DNA of 64,000 bases from Microbotryomycetes sp. JL201 (lineage: Eukaryota; Basidiomycota; Microbotryomycetes), in contig JAQYUZ010000002.1 of the NCBI GenBank assembly GCA_033819885.1, positions 186,001 through 250,000 on the forward strand, written 5' to 3'. Positions 13,201-23,436 of the stretch are shown here, one piece after another. The position numbers and the translations under genes are program-made. The stretch's first letter is position 1, and each line of letters starts with the position of its first letter. The notes beneath the pieces were generated by a model. The model made no database searches. It was not told the origin of the DNA and saw only the letters and a list, made by a program, of their open reading frames with translations.

Positions 13201-14295
13201 TTTTGCTCTGACCATTGCTGGAATGCGAATGCGGCGAGCGTAGCCGGAGTCAAGGCCTTTGGTTGCGGGAACAAGAGTAATGGAGCCAGCAAGGGGATGC
13301 ACGACGTCTCTCGGAAGTAGTTCTGTTGGTCGCGACAATTCAGCGACCGTCTGAAACTCGCAGGCATTTAGTACCAACCTGATTCGAAACGTTCCATCTC
13401 AAGAGGCCGCCGATGGCAGCCAAGCAATCTTGCACAACAATACCCCCTGCATCAATTCCGCCCTCTTGTCGGATGATTGCAAACAGCTTGTCGAATGCGC
13501 CTTCGAACGCCAGCAACTTCTGAATGTCGGCGTTGGCAGTTGCAAGCGCAATCAGCAACAGAAGTGATTCTGCATACCGTTCAACGTCAGCATCTATCGT
13601 GCTGCTCTGTAGCAAAGAGCGCACCGTTACGAATAATTTCCCGCGAATCGTCCAAGGTTTCGACGATCCGGCCTAGCCCGCCTGGAGCGGTCAAAACATA
13701 CCCCTGGACGACGTTTGAGCGATTTGCAAGCAGGATTCCTAGCAGTTGCAGCGTAAAGAATCGCAGGTAAAAGTGTGACGTCGATAAGAGGCTCAATAGC
13801 GTGTGCAGTGGCGTCGGTGTTGCAAGGAACACGTCGCTATTGCGTAAGCCAGAGTCTTCACGAGCAGGCTGGGCGCAAGAGGGATCAGATATTGATACTA
13901 CGGTTGCGCATCCGACATGACTGACCTTGCCATCGACCTCTTCGACCTCGCACAACAGACTGAGTGTTTCGACGACTGCTTTGCCAATCTCGACGTCTTC
14001 GGGGGCGTCTTCTTGTAGCACGCCGAGCAGGATAGGCAGTGCTCGTTGTCCAACTTCCTGTGTGCGGGTCAGCGATGTGGTGGTCAGCTGTCGCTCTGTT
14101 CGATCAAGCAGCGCTCGGGCTGACCGTCTTCCAATCGCGGCTGAGCCCTTTGAGGCCGAGCAAGGCGGCTCGCCTGTCATCGAGTTGAGTGCCGTTGAGC
14201 AACCTGTCGCACAGTTTGTCGATGGTGTCTGTTGCCGACTGGGGTTGAGCGCCCGCGCTCAGAGCCCCGTACGACCTCGCCAGTGATTGAAACAG
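10225..14295 (-). CDS. USO1: Uso1/p115-type vesicle tethering factor with a short coiled coil and long disordered tail
   Basis: Twelve exons (low to high): 10225-11181, 11232-11476, 11534-11581, 11640-11848, 11900-12012, 12076-12500, 12557-12650, 12708-13322, 13379-13569, 13625-13868, 13926-14057 and 14125-14295; 1148 codons including stop. Residues 1 to about 745 form the armadillo-like Uso1/p115 head (DTIDKLCDRL, ALLGLKGLSRDWK, SNQNYFRET, SLVAILVGNLMMAQ). A coiled coil of about 85 residues and the acidic SEDEDDDEEVD motif follow. The last 300 residues are Pro/Ser/Gln-rich with DPF and NPF tripeptides. The family tethers ER-derived COPII vesicles to the Golgi. No ATG lies in frame: the first exon opens with CTG at 14295, directly after an AG, preceded in frame by TGA. 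Either a CUG start or a missed 5' exon must supply initiation. Confidence 0.88.
10705..10722 (-). repeat. (CAG)6 repeat encoding polyglutamine in the USO1 tail
   Basis: Six CTG units on the plus strand are read as six CAG codons in the minus-strand gene, giving a Q6 run inside the disordered C-terminal tail. Confidence 0.9.
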
Positions 14296-14635
14296 CTTGA
14301 CAGATGTGCTTCAGTCGCGAGCGGATGGTTGGAGGGTGTCTGTGTCAATTTAAAGCGCGCTTGGTCGGCTTTGCCTGAGCTTGGCCAGACGCGCCAAGTC
14401 CACACGTGCAGTCGAGACGTGCCGTGCAAGGCGGACGGAGTTGTTGGAGCTCGGCAATAGATAGCTCGACTGAATTAATCAGATTGTTGCCTTGTCGGTG
14501 TCGACGCGTGTCTGAGCTATTAATGCGTGGTCTGAGCAGTGGCCTGTGCGGCCAGCGGCGGCTGCGCGCGCCTGGTCTTTCATCCGAGCGTGCGAGGCTC
14601 CTGTTCGCTGTCCCTCCCGCCTCAAAATCGAAACG
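14296..14635. promoter_or_regulatory. divergent promoter region between USO1 and the PARP-type zinc-finger gene
   Basis: 340 nt between the first coding bases of both genes. On the minus strand the only ATG in the interval is at 14583-14581; it opens a short Ala/Arg-rich frame and could belong to an upstream USO1 exon, but no convincing donor joins it to the CTG exon. No other feature is evident. Confidence 0.5.
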
Positions 14636-16086
14636 ATGGGACAATACCGCTTCGAGTACTCGCCAGTGAGCGCAGTCTTTCAGCCTTTTCTGCCGTCAGC
14701 TCTGCCTCGCCTACAGCCAAGCCGAGCCGCTCCACCTCGGGCGCGCTCACGTCTTTGGTCACGGAGAGGCAGCGCGCGACAGGCTTGAGCTCTGCAAGCG
14801 ACTGACCATCTTCTGCTATTTTCGTTACGCTGCAGAACAATCGCGCCAAGTGCAAGGTACGCCCGCGTCAACGTGGGCGCGAGCGCACGGGCCACGCGCA
14901 ACGACGTCAGCGTGCTCGACGGCTGACACGCACACATACGCACACCTAGGGACGCAAACCCTGCAATGGCACCTCTATCACCAAAGGAGAAATCAGATTC
15001 GGCACCGTAGTCGAGATCAGTCAGTCGGGGTCACGTCTGGTGCCACCGTTCAAGTCTTTCAACATTGCCTGACATGCTGTCCTGTCCGCTGCAGAGGACC
15101 ACCAATCGTTCGCTTGGCGTCATTATGGATGTATCACCGAGTGCATGAGCCCTTCTCCTCAAAGACTTGGCTGCCACAGGTCTGCTGACTTCTTCGAATT
15201 CCATTTCTCCGACAGAAAGCAGATTACAAACATGAAGGCCGACTTTAACGATGTTGAGGACATCGACGGCTTTGAGGACATGAATGAACAAGATCAGGCA
15301 AAGATCAGCAAGATGTGGCAAGTGGGTCACGTGGAAGCCGAAGACGTTCCTGAATCGGCTCGAAGGCCTCCCGAAGAAGAAGGAGAAGACGAGAACAATG
15401 AGGGTGAGAACGGCAAGAAGAAGGAAAAGGCTGCCGCAAAAAAATCGCCAAAGAAAAAGAAGGGCGAGGCGGAAAAAGAAGGGGACGAGAAAGACATCAA
15501 GGATGAAGAGCTTGAAGAGAAGCCATCCAAGAACAAGAAGAAGGCAGGCGGCCGAAAAGCGAGCTTGTCTAAGAGAAAGAAGGCTGGAGAGGAGGAGGAG
15601 GAGGAGGAAGACGACGATCAGGTCAAGGACGAGCCTGACGAGAAGCCGGCCAAGAAGAGGGCTCCAGTCAAGAAGGTCAGCGCATCAAAAAAGAGAAATG
15701 CCGACGAGGTCGAACACGATCTAGAAGAAGAAGTCAAAGGAGAGAAGCCTGCCCAGAAAAAGGTGCGCTTTGCAAGTCTCGGTCTAGTTCAACTCGTGCT
15801 GACATTACTCTGGCTCAACAGCGCAAGGCCAAGGTTGCTGCAAATGAAGACGCGGAGGAAGTTGAGGTGAGCGCATGATATCATCGCTCCGCAGCTCTGG
15901 CGTTCTGATTTCGGCTTTGGTCGATAGGAGAAACCGAAGTCGCGCGCTGGCAAAGGACGCGCTAAAAAGGTCAAGAAAGAACAAAGCGAGGACGAGATGG
16001 AGGGGGAAGATCAAGAAGAGGAGAAGCCCAAACCCCGCACCAAGAAGGGACGCAAGACACAGGCGACTTCGGATGAGGAGGAATGA
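14636..16086 (+). CDS. PARP-type zinc-finger protein with a Lys/Glu-rich nuclear tail
   Basis: Exons 14636-14665, 14836-14856 (21 nt), 14950-15034, 15095-15140, 15216-15762, 15822-15866 and 15928-16086 give 310 residues. The first 80 residues rebuild one zf-PARP domain: RFEYSP, NNRAKCKGRKPC (CxxxxxC-type zinc half-site), ITKGEIRFGT, then a tryptophan and HYGC, then TEKQITN. The rest alternates Lys-rich and Glu/Asp-rich blocks (KKSPKKKKGE and similar) typical of disordered nuclear proteins. PARP-type fingers bind DNA breaks; there is no catalytic ADP-ribosyl transferase domain here. The domain is spread over five exons, so automated prediction could easily miss it. It converges on the maleylacetate reductase gene, 91 nt away. 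Confidence 0.85.
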
Positions 16087-16177
16087 TGCGGGAGAGCTCA
16101 GTTCGCGTCACCGCCCCTGCTTGCTGCACACTTGATTGGCTTTCAATCTCTGACGTGGGTCTAATGTCAACTCTGGT

Positions 16178-17638
16178 CTACTCTGGTCTTGTACCGTGGA
16201 AGGCGTTGGTCAACAGCTTGAGCAACTTTTCCTTCTCGAGCGGCGCGGGATTCGGGCTGTGAACGAGATGGATCAGCTCATGTGACATTCGAAAAGAACT
16301 CGTAAAGGCTAACTAAGGTGCCCTCGCTGCAATATCTGCGGCCTCTTCAAGATTCTCTTCTTTGAATCCGAGCTGTTTCAAACTTGTCGGCGCGCCATTC
16401 TCTTTCGCCAAGTCAAATACTCCTTGAGCTGCATTTTTCACTCCTAGCGCCTTGGCAACCCTCGCGACAGCTTCTGGTGCGTGAGATGCGTTGTAGGCGA
16501 TTGCGTGAGGCAGAATCACGGTATGCGTTTCTGCGTGAGGCATTCCGAACGATCCGCCGAGCGTGTGGGCCAGCTTATGATGGAGAGCCATTGAACTAGA
16601 TCCAAGACACGTGCCACAAGCCCAGGCGGCATATAAAGCGTCCGACCGTCCTTCCTTGTCGTGAGGATCTTTCGTAATGCGAGGAATTGCGCGGCCGAGG
16701 GCAGAGATGGCCGTCTCTGCCAAGAGGCTCGTCACTGGGTTCTCGTCAGTTGACCACAATGCTTCAACAGCGTGGGCAAGAGCGTTGATGCCAGAAGTGA
16801 CCTGACACGCGAGTATCAGCATGCGTTCCTTGCTCGCGGAGGATGAAGCAGCACCCACGGTCATTTGAGCAGGGAGAGTCATCGTTAAATCGATGTCATA
16901 AATAATGGTCTCCGGCAGCACCTGCTCGACTAGCTTCAGAACATGCTGTCGCCACCGATGGCGAGCCAGTCGCTCACCTTGTGCGTCTTTTGCGTCGTCT
17001 TCAGTGTTTTGCCGTTGGCATCGGTCTCGCTTTGTCCAATGATGGGGGTTGCTTCGGAGCCGGCATCTGCACCGGAAAATCCGCAACAATGAGGCTTTCG
17101 CCCAAACTCGCTGCACACGCTGCCATTGCCTCGAGCTCACAGGTTGTCGGAATCACGATTTGCTTTATCTTGCGTTCTCCAGAAGCGTTCAGTACAATCG
17201 CTTTTCCCAATCCGATGGTGGATCCACCTCCGACAGCCACCTGCAGCAGAGGCCATAGTCAGCTCCGGATGGCATTTCCCGGAGCAATTCCGCTTCCAGA
17301 TGAAACATACACAGCAGTCCACCTGGAGTTGCTCTACGGTCTTGAGGGCTTCTCTCGTCACATGCATCGGCGTGTGCATCGTGGCAGTCGACAGGAGGCC
17401 AACTGCGAGATCACCCTGAGCAGAATGGCCTCGGATCAGCCCAATATGGGTTCGTCTGCTTCGGCGAAGGGCTCACGAGGTGCTTCTGGACCATCTTACC
17501 AGCGTCTACCTGTTGCGGAGTTGTCAGGACGAGCGCACGAGAGCAGCCGAGCGCCTTGAGCTCTTCTGCGACTTTGGCGACCGTGTTCCACCCAAAGACG
17601 ACGCGTGCGGGCAGTGCATTATACACGAATGATTTCAT
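16178..17638 (-). CDS. maleylacetate reductase (iron-containing alcohol dehydrogenase fold)
   Basis: Exons 16178-16256, 16314-16801, 16859-16921, 16978-17066, 17141-17240, 17311-17415 and 17477-17638 give 361 residues, the usual length. It starts MKSFVYNALPARVVFG, a typical maleylacetate reductase N-terminus, then has the nucleotide-binding GGGSTIGLGKA, PTTYAGSEATPI, and the metal-site helices with His residues (INALAHAVEALW, LHHKLAHTLGG, MPHAETHTVILPH). The enzyme reduces maleylacetate to 3-oxoadipate with NAD(P)H, the last step of the hydroxyquinol route. The 57-nt intron 16802-16858 is in frame and stop-free, so a retained-intron protein is possible. An in-frame upstream ATG exists at 17707. 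It is divergent from the intradiol dioxygenase, which makes its substrate. Confidence 0.92.
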
Positions 17639-17689
17639 TCTGATGTAATGTGTAGTTTGAGAGTGCTCGTCTGCCTTGTAGGAACTTGT

Positions 17690-17700
17690 AGGCGGTTGCT
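17690..17700 (+). repeat. 11-bp direct repeat copy 1 in the aromatic-gene promoter
   Basis: AGGCGGTTGCT; identical to the copy at 17756-17766. Confidence 0.9.
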
Positions 17701-17755
17701 CGAGCAATCAAATCGGCGAGCGCTGGATATCGTTCATGTCATCAGCACTACTGGC

Positions 17756-17766
17756 AGGCGGTTGCT
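17756..17766 (+). repeat. 11-bp direct repeat copy 2 in the aromatic-gene promoter
   Basis: AGGCGGTTGCT; identical to the copy at 17690-17700. Confidence 0.9.
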
Positions 17767-17976
17767 TTTGAACGACGACTGATCATCACCTTGTCAATGC
17801 GTCACGGCGAGAAGCAAAGTGACCGTGCCTCAGCCTCAAATTCGCCGCACGCTTGCATGTGGCGCTCCGCTGCGGCGCTCGCTTGGGCATTTCCCGGGCA
17901 AAGACAGGAAGTCGGCTTCCTCAATCGACAGCTCTTCAGTCAGCTACCTCCGTCTCTCTATCCTCGGACTTGCAGA

Positions 17977-19294
17977 ATGTCCCACAGCAAGAAGGTCGGC
18001 AAGGCTGTGCAGGAAGCGCTCGACCGCGGTGTCGGCGACATTGACCTGGTTCGTCATCGCTTTTGCGCTTGTCGCTGCGAACGAACGTGTCTGACAAGCG
18101 AATGCCTATCGTACAGTCTCAGTTGCCTAATCTGACCGACATGTACGCCGCAAATTGTCCAAAACAGTACATTTCAGCTCATTTTGCCAAACTCTCTCAC
18201 TCGCTGTTGCAGGTCGGCCGAGTCCATCACAGAAAACGTTCATGCTATCAACTCGCTCTGCAAAAATCAACGGTTGCGCTTCCTCATGCGACACCTTGTC
18301 GACCATCTTCATACTTTTACGCGCGAAGTCGGCCTGACGACAGAAGAATGGATGACCGCTATTCAATTCCTGACAGCTACGGGTCAGATCTGCACAGATA
18401 TTCGCCAAGAGTTTATCCTGCTGTCTGATGTCCTGGGCTTGTCGGCTCTTGTCGATACGTTGAATCACCCGAAACCGAACCAGGGCGCGTCTGAAGCAAC
18501 CGTCCTCGGTCCGTTCCACACTGAGGACGCTCATGACTTTGCCAACGGCGACTCAATCGCTTCAGAAGGCAAGGGCGAGTATATGTATGTCAAAGGTCGA
18601 GTGACGGACATGCAGGGCAGGCCGGTGGCAAACTGCATGATCGAGACCTGGGAGACTGACGACGAAGGCCTGTACGATACCCAGGTCAGTTCTCGTCTGG
18701 AAATTAATTGAGGCTGAGCTGACAGTTGGTGCAGTATGCCGATAGGAACGGTCCGGACTGTCGCGGCAAAGTTTACACCGACGTCGATGGCTATTACGCT
18801 TTCCGCTGCGTGCGGCCTGTTCCATATCCGATCCCGAATGACGGTCCTGTCGGAAAACTCCTCACGCATCTGCACAGGCACGTCTTCAGGCCCGCGCACT
18901 TGCACTTTTGGTTCCGGCCCCCTTCCGAGTACGAAGAATTGATCACCGCGGTCTATCTCAAGGGCGATCCCTACCTGCAGAGGTGAGCTGCAGATCAGTC
19001 AAGTGCTTGAACTCCAAGCTCACCTCTTTTCTGAAAGTGATGCTGTTTTCGGCGTGAAGACTTCTCTCGTAGTCGATCCAATCGAGGTGGCGGATGATGC
19101 TCAGGCTCGAGAACTCGGTTTCAAGTCTGCACCATTCCATTTGCTCGAGCGCAACGTGAGTCTACAGATATTCAAAGTGCAGATAAGAGCTGAAAATTCG
19201 TCCTTGTAAGTGGGTGTTGATCACCAAGGAAGAAGCAGAAAAAGAGAAACAAAAGAGCTTGAAAGCATACTATGAATCGCTGCAGACCAAGTAG
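17977..19294 (+). CDS. hydroxyquinol 1,2-dioxygenase-type intradiol ring-cleavage dioxygenase
   Basis: Exons 17977-18048, 18117-18142, 18213-18684, 18735-18982, 19038-19155 and 19211-19294 give 339 residues. An N-terminal helical linker domain (SAESITENVHAINS; GQICTDIRQEFILLSD) precedes the catalytic beta-sandwich (ATVLGPFHTEDAH). The four non-heme iron ligands are visible: Tyr187 (GLYDTQY), Tyr221 (PVPYPIP), and His245 and His247 (RPAHLH). The spacings of 34, 24 and 2 match those known for hydroxyquinol and catechol dioxygenases. The reaction opens the ring of 1,2,4-trihydroxybenzene (or a catechol) to maleylacetate; pairing with the divergent maleylacetate reductase favours hydroxyquinol. 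Intron 1 uses a GTTCGT donor. The extra N-terminal 25 residues are the least certain part. Confidence 0.93.
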
Positions 19295-19398
19295 ATAGCG
19301 CGCGATAAATGTGATTGTAGCTCCCAAGGTACGGTTCGCTTGCACGTGACTTCGCGCCAGATGCGGGTTTACAATCGTCTCGCGTGGATAGCCAAGGC

Positions 19399-20574
19399 AT
19401 GCCGGCAAGACGGACCCTTGTCAACATCTACGGCAGTCCAGTTGGACACTCGCTGTCGCCTGTAATCTGCAATCACGTGTTTGACGCGATGTGAGCCTCT
19501 TGAGGCGGCCATTGAACGACGGGCAACGTTCCTGATGGGCTTGCGCTGGTTATGCAGGGGTCTTCTCGATCATCATTATGGTGCAGTCGAGTGCCCTACC
19601 TTGTTGACCGACACCAATGCGTGGACCCGGGATCTGCTTTCCGACGGCCTGCTCGGCACATGCTTGACCATGCCACTCAAAGTCCAAGCAATGTCGCTCA
19701 TCCCTCACGAGTTTTTGGCCGACCATCACGCCAAGGTCATCAATTCTGTCAACACGACTTGGCAACACGAGCACTCTGGGCAATTCAAAGCTACGAACCT
19801 TGATTGGAAGAGTGTGCTTAATTGTTTGGTCACTGCTTTGACAAAGGAACAATCTCCCTTTCCGCCAAGCTTGCCCTTGCTTTTCGAGCAAAACAGAGCC
19901 GTAGGCTTTGTGATTGGAGCGGGGGGCGCGGCACGGGCAGCCATTTACGCCTTGCAAGAGATGGGAGCTGGTTCGGTACTGATCGTCAATAGAGATCAGG
20001 AAGAAATTGACGTCCTAGTCAAAGAGTGGAGCGGCACCATCCTAATCAAATCCATCGCATCATCCGAAAGTCTACAAAAGGAGTTGGCGCAACTGGCCGA
20101 CATTGGGCAGACGGTCGTGGCGGCTGTTGCCTGCATACCTTCAGAGTATGCGCCAGTGACGCTGGAAGAGAAACGAGTGTTTGAGCTCGCAAAGCAAGTC
20201 TTTGCGTTCAAGAAGGACCTAAACGCCGTGTCCCTGTCGTCCGAGTTTCTGCCGATTCCGGATCGACCGATTCTCTTGGACATGGCTTACAAGGTGATCG
20301 GATGTCTGTGACTCAACACAAAAGTCACTGACGCCCTTCTTGTCAGCCACCGATGACGCCGATGCGAGCGCTGGCGGAGTCTCACGGCTGGGAAACCGTC
20401 TGCGGGGCACAGGCAGTGTTGGTAAGTCGCAAACATTCACTCCACTTGGACAAATTTTAATATGCGCGCCGCTTGCAGGAGGTATGCTTCGAGCAGTGCG
20501 AACTTTGGCTCGGGGAGGTAGTTCCGAAGCACGTCCGTGACAGTGCTAGACGCATGATTGATTCGCAGCTATAA
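19399..20574 (+). CDS. quinate/shikimate dehydrogenase
   Basis: Exons 19399-19490, 19558-20293, 20347-20421 and 20479-20574 give 332 residues. The N-terminal substrate domain has YGSPVGHSLSP (shikimate-binding Ser pair) and CLTMPLK with the catalytic lysine, then VNTTW and a DW motif where the catalytic Asp is expected. The C-terminal Rossmann domain has VIGAGGAARAAIYAL and ends with MAYKPP, as in the family. Being single-domain and next to ring-cleavage genes, it is more likely a catabolic quinate/shikimate dehydrogenase than part of the AROM pentafunctional protein; that is inference. It starts 104 nt after the dioxygenase stop, and a CACGTG box lies in that gap at 19343-19348. This may be a co-regulated neighbour rather than an operon. 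Confidence 0.9.
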
Positions 20575-20630
20575 TACTACAACATTCTGGGTGATGATCT
20601 CCAAATTCGAACCCCGACGGAATCGCCTGC

Positions 20631-21029
20631 TCAGAAACCCATGCGGCTCAACTCGTGATTCATCAGAACGTCCTGCCGCAACATTTTCTCTCTGCTTTGC
20701 TGCTTGCTTTCCTCGCTGTCGCTGCGACACTCTTGCCCTTTTGCGGATGTATCGATGATCGAGTAAGGTGGTGGTGGGCCCTGCTGCATGCACCGAGTTG
20801 TGACAGCTCTTGTTCTCTCCTTCTTGCCCAGCGCTTTATTCTTCAGTTCATCCCTTCTCGATGATTTCGTTAAATTTCCACTGTCTTCTTTCAAGGGTTT
20901 GGACCACAACTTCAAGAGCGAGAGCACGCTGTATTCTTGCATGCGATCAGGTGGGCAGCCGTGCATCGGACCGAAAGGTGAAGGCAAGAAGGTTGGCACT
21001 GGCTGGTTTGGGTCGTTGGCAGGAGACAT
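20631..21029 (-). CDS. hypothetical small protein with a PPPY motif
   Basis: Single 132-residue frame with no recognised domain. It has a Pro-rich start (MSPANDPNQPVPTFLPSPFG), a helix-like block (LSLLKLWSKPLKED), a basic middle and GPPPPYSIID, which contains a PPxY WW-domain ligand motif. The C-terminal third is polar. It ends 57 nt from the convergent dehydrogenase. No splice sites are needed, but neither are there strong family signals, so it could be a chance ORF. Confidence 0.4.
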   Translation of the reverse strand: MSPANDPNQPVPTFLPSPFGPMHGCPPDRMQEYSVLSLLKLWSKPLKEDSGNLTKSSRRDELKNKALGKKERTRAVTTRCMQQGPPPPYSIIDTSAKGQECRSDSEESKQQSREKMLRQDVLMNHELSRMGF

Positions 21030-21317
21030 GTTCGTGAGAAGGCGGCAGGCGTGAGGGAATCAAGTGCCGCGAAGCGTTTGTTTAATAGAATTCGCGGGTT
21101 TGAGAAGCAGAAGAATGGTCCCCCAGCATTCAAAGTCATTCAGCCGTGTGGGTCGCTCAAGAATCATTCTTCAAATGCTTGTGAAGATGGGATGGATGAG
21201 CGATCGAACGAACGCGAACCGTGCACGACTGCGGCGGAGGCGCGACACTTGCGCAGCAAACAAGACACAATCGCTCAGTTTCAAGTCTGATTCAGATCAA
21301 GCTTATTCCAGACGAAG

Positions 21318-23118
21318 TCACAGGTGACCAACGCCAGCAGGCCGGAACAATCCAGCAGGTGGCTCTGCAATGCCAATAATCAGTCGCCCGGCGCCCATAT
21401 TCCACCGCGCTTTGCCCGAGCTCACGTTTCCTTGCAGTTCCAAGATTACCATGTTGCGCCACATGCTGTCCCAGGTACTCCGGCATACCATCTCGACGGA
21501 TCCTGTCTTGGCCACCACCGCTGTTGCTGCTTCCTGCACTGCGTGCGCGACCGTTTTGATGGAACTGACCAATAGGCATGGGTGCCACGCCGAAAGCTCC
21601 ACTGTTCAATCCGAAATGTCGGTCTCCGAAATCGCCCCTGCCGAAGCCGTCCACAAACGTTGAGTTGGATTGCCCGTCGAGGCGCCTAGTTGACTTATGC
21701 TTTGATCCGGGAAGCTGAGACTGGAAATGACCGATCGAGACTGTTTCTCCTCTTGGTGTATGGTTGAGGGCCTGTACACCTGCGTTACACTGGCCTCGGC
21801 CCGGCGGGTTCATAGCGCCTCCACCAAACGTACTGCTCGCATTGCTCGCTGACCTTGCAGGCGTGGTCACTCCCCCTACAGCCGAGAAAGGCTGACGAGC
21901 GGTTGTAGCATTTGCAGACGTGAACGGACCAGGAATGTTGCCCGTGACAGCGTGTGCGTTCTCGACAGGATTCACGAGAGCTTTCTGCTTTGCCTTGTCG
22001 TATTGGGCCTGCGAGGGAGAGTGTGAGATTTGTCCTTCTTCTGACGACAAATATGTACCTTGAGCTTATTGTAAGCTTTTGCATTAGACTTGTGCAGCTC
22101 TTGCTGCTCGCGGACTTTTCGGCGTTCAAGTTCGAGATCCTTGTCGGCGCCTTCGCGACAGCGATGAGTGAGGAAGCTGTAAATTCGGCATCAAGGAGCG
22201 AACTAACGCACGAGCAACGCGTTCCTCTAGCAAGTTGATCTTGTGCTTTGCCTCTGTCGTAATCGTCGACAGTTGCGCTTCTAAAACGGCAACTCGCTGC
22301 AGAGCGAAAGGACGTCAGCATGCAGCAAAGTCTCGGTATGCTTCGCAATTCAACCTCTTGAGCGTTCTTCAAGATCAATGCCTGGAAGGCACCTTCTTGC
22401 TGGACCTGACGGATGTTCGAAATTCACGAGGAGTTAACTGGCTCTTGAACTCGAAGCGCTCACTTGGTAGGTGTAAAAATTCTATGCAGGCACTAGTTGA
22501 GCCTTGTGCATGGTTAACACAAGTAACCACCTACCATTGCTCTGGAAGCGATGTCAAGGATAAGCGGCGGACTTAAACCTGACAGCACTGATGTCTTGTA
22601 TGAATCTGGCGGGTTGAGAATTGTCTGGACAACATCCTCGCTATCAAAAGCTTCAGTAGACATTCCGATAGATGCTGAAACAAAAGATCGGCCTTACGGG
22701 TCAGGCAACGATGTCTCGCATGCTGGGCATACTTGCGGCGTCGAGAATAGGTTGTTGGCGCAGGTCAAGCAGAATATATGCGAACTGAATATAGCGTGCG
22801 AGACCTGGAGGTCAGCAGCGTGAACCTTTGCGAGCCAGCGCGGTCTGCCTCGAACGAATGGAAGCCATTACCATGTTGTCACAACTGCTCTGAACGTCAT
22901 CAGGATTATGTCAGGTGTGATTTTCAGAGTCACACTCGAGTGCCCAACGTACGATCTCTGCAACGCAGTAACGAAGAGTCAGAACCGGTGGCACAGAATT
23001 CTTTGGCCGCCAACATGCACCAGCAGGCAGCTTTCATCCTCTGCTCGCAAGCCAGTGACCGTACCTCGAGTGATAAGGCCTTCCTGCAGCGAATCGAGTT
23101 GCAGTGCAGATCGTCCAT
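21318..23118 (-). CDS. Hei10/CCNB1IP1-like RING-finger E3 ligase
   Basis: Ten exons: 21318-21364, 21426-22008, 22059-22139, 22219-22296, 22355-22405, 22464-22481, 22535-22640, 22698-22784, 22872-22889 and 23060-23118; 375 residues. A RING lies at the very N-terminus: Cys6, Cys11, Cys26, His28, Cys31, Cys34, Cys45, Cys48 (CNSIRC, TTCSHIFCLTC, CPAC). Next come DVVQTILNPPD, a FYTYQ motif and a coiled coil (about residues 110-195), then a Gly/Ser-rich tail. This is the architecture of HEI10/CCNB1IP1, which marks meiotic crossover sites. Two exons are only 18 nt. The last intron (21365-21425) is my choice; without it the frame ends at 21292 with a different 45-residue C-terminus. The gene reads into the hypothetical gene at 21029. 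Confidence 0.85.
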
Positions 23119-23436
23119 GCGTGATTCAAGAGGAAGGGAACGGATGAAATATTGCGCAAGCGCCTCAAAACTGTTTGCATTGCGAACGCGAGTTCTAGAA
23201 GATGCACGTTTTGACCCGGAAAGTGCACAGACGAATTTTATTTCTCGTCTATACGCAACACAAAAGAAGAAAGGAATGGACAACGCAAAAAGGAGGGAAC
23301 CCGCGCGAGCTGGTCATTCGGTTTTGTCGAGGAAGCTTCAATCAGAGACGTGTTCGGTCTCGTTCGGCTCGCCGGAGCCTGACGTCTCGATGTACCGCGA
23401 TGCGTCCGGACCGGTCATCCCCTGCTGTAGACTCTG
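23119..23436. other. intergenic region between the F-box gene and the Hei10-like gene
   Basis: 318 nt holding the F-box 3' end and the Hei10-like promoter, both minus strand. No further signal seen. Confidence 0.5.

Larger units (their letters stand above)
17639..17976. promoter_or_regulatory. shared divergent promoter of the maleylacetate reductase and dioxygenase genes
   Basis: 338 nt between the two start codons. It holds an exact 11-bp direct repeat, AGGCGGTTGCT, at 17690-17700 and 17756-17766, 66 nt apart (about six helical turns). GCGG-type cores suit fungal zinc-cluster activators, so co-induction of both genes through these copies is plausible but is inference. Confidence 0.6.

Noticed and set aside
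20595-20625. GGGGTTCGAA on the minus strand, tRNA-like
   Set aside because: No pairing T stem, anticodon arm or acceptor stem around it.
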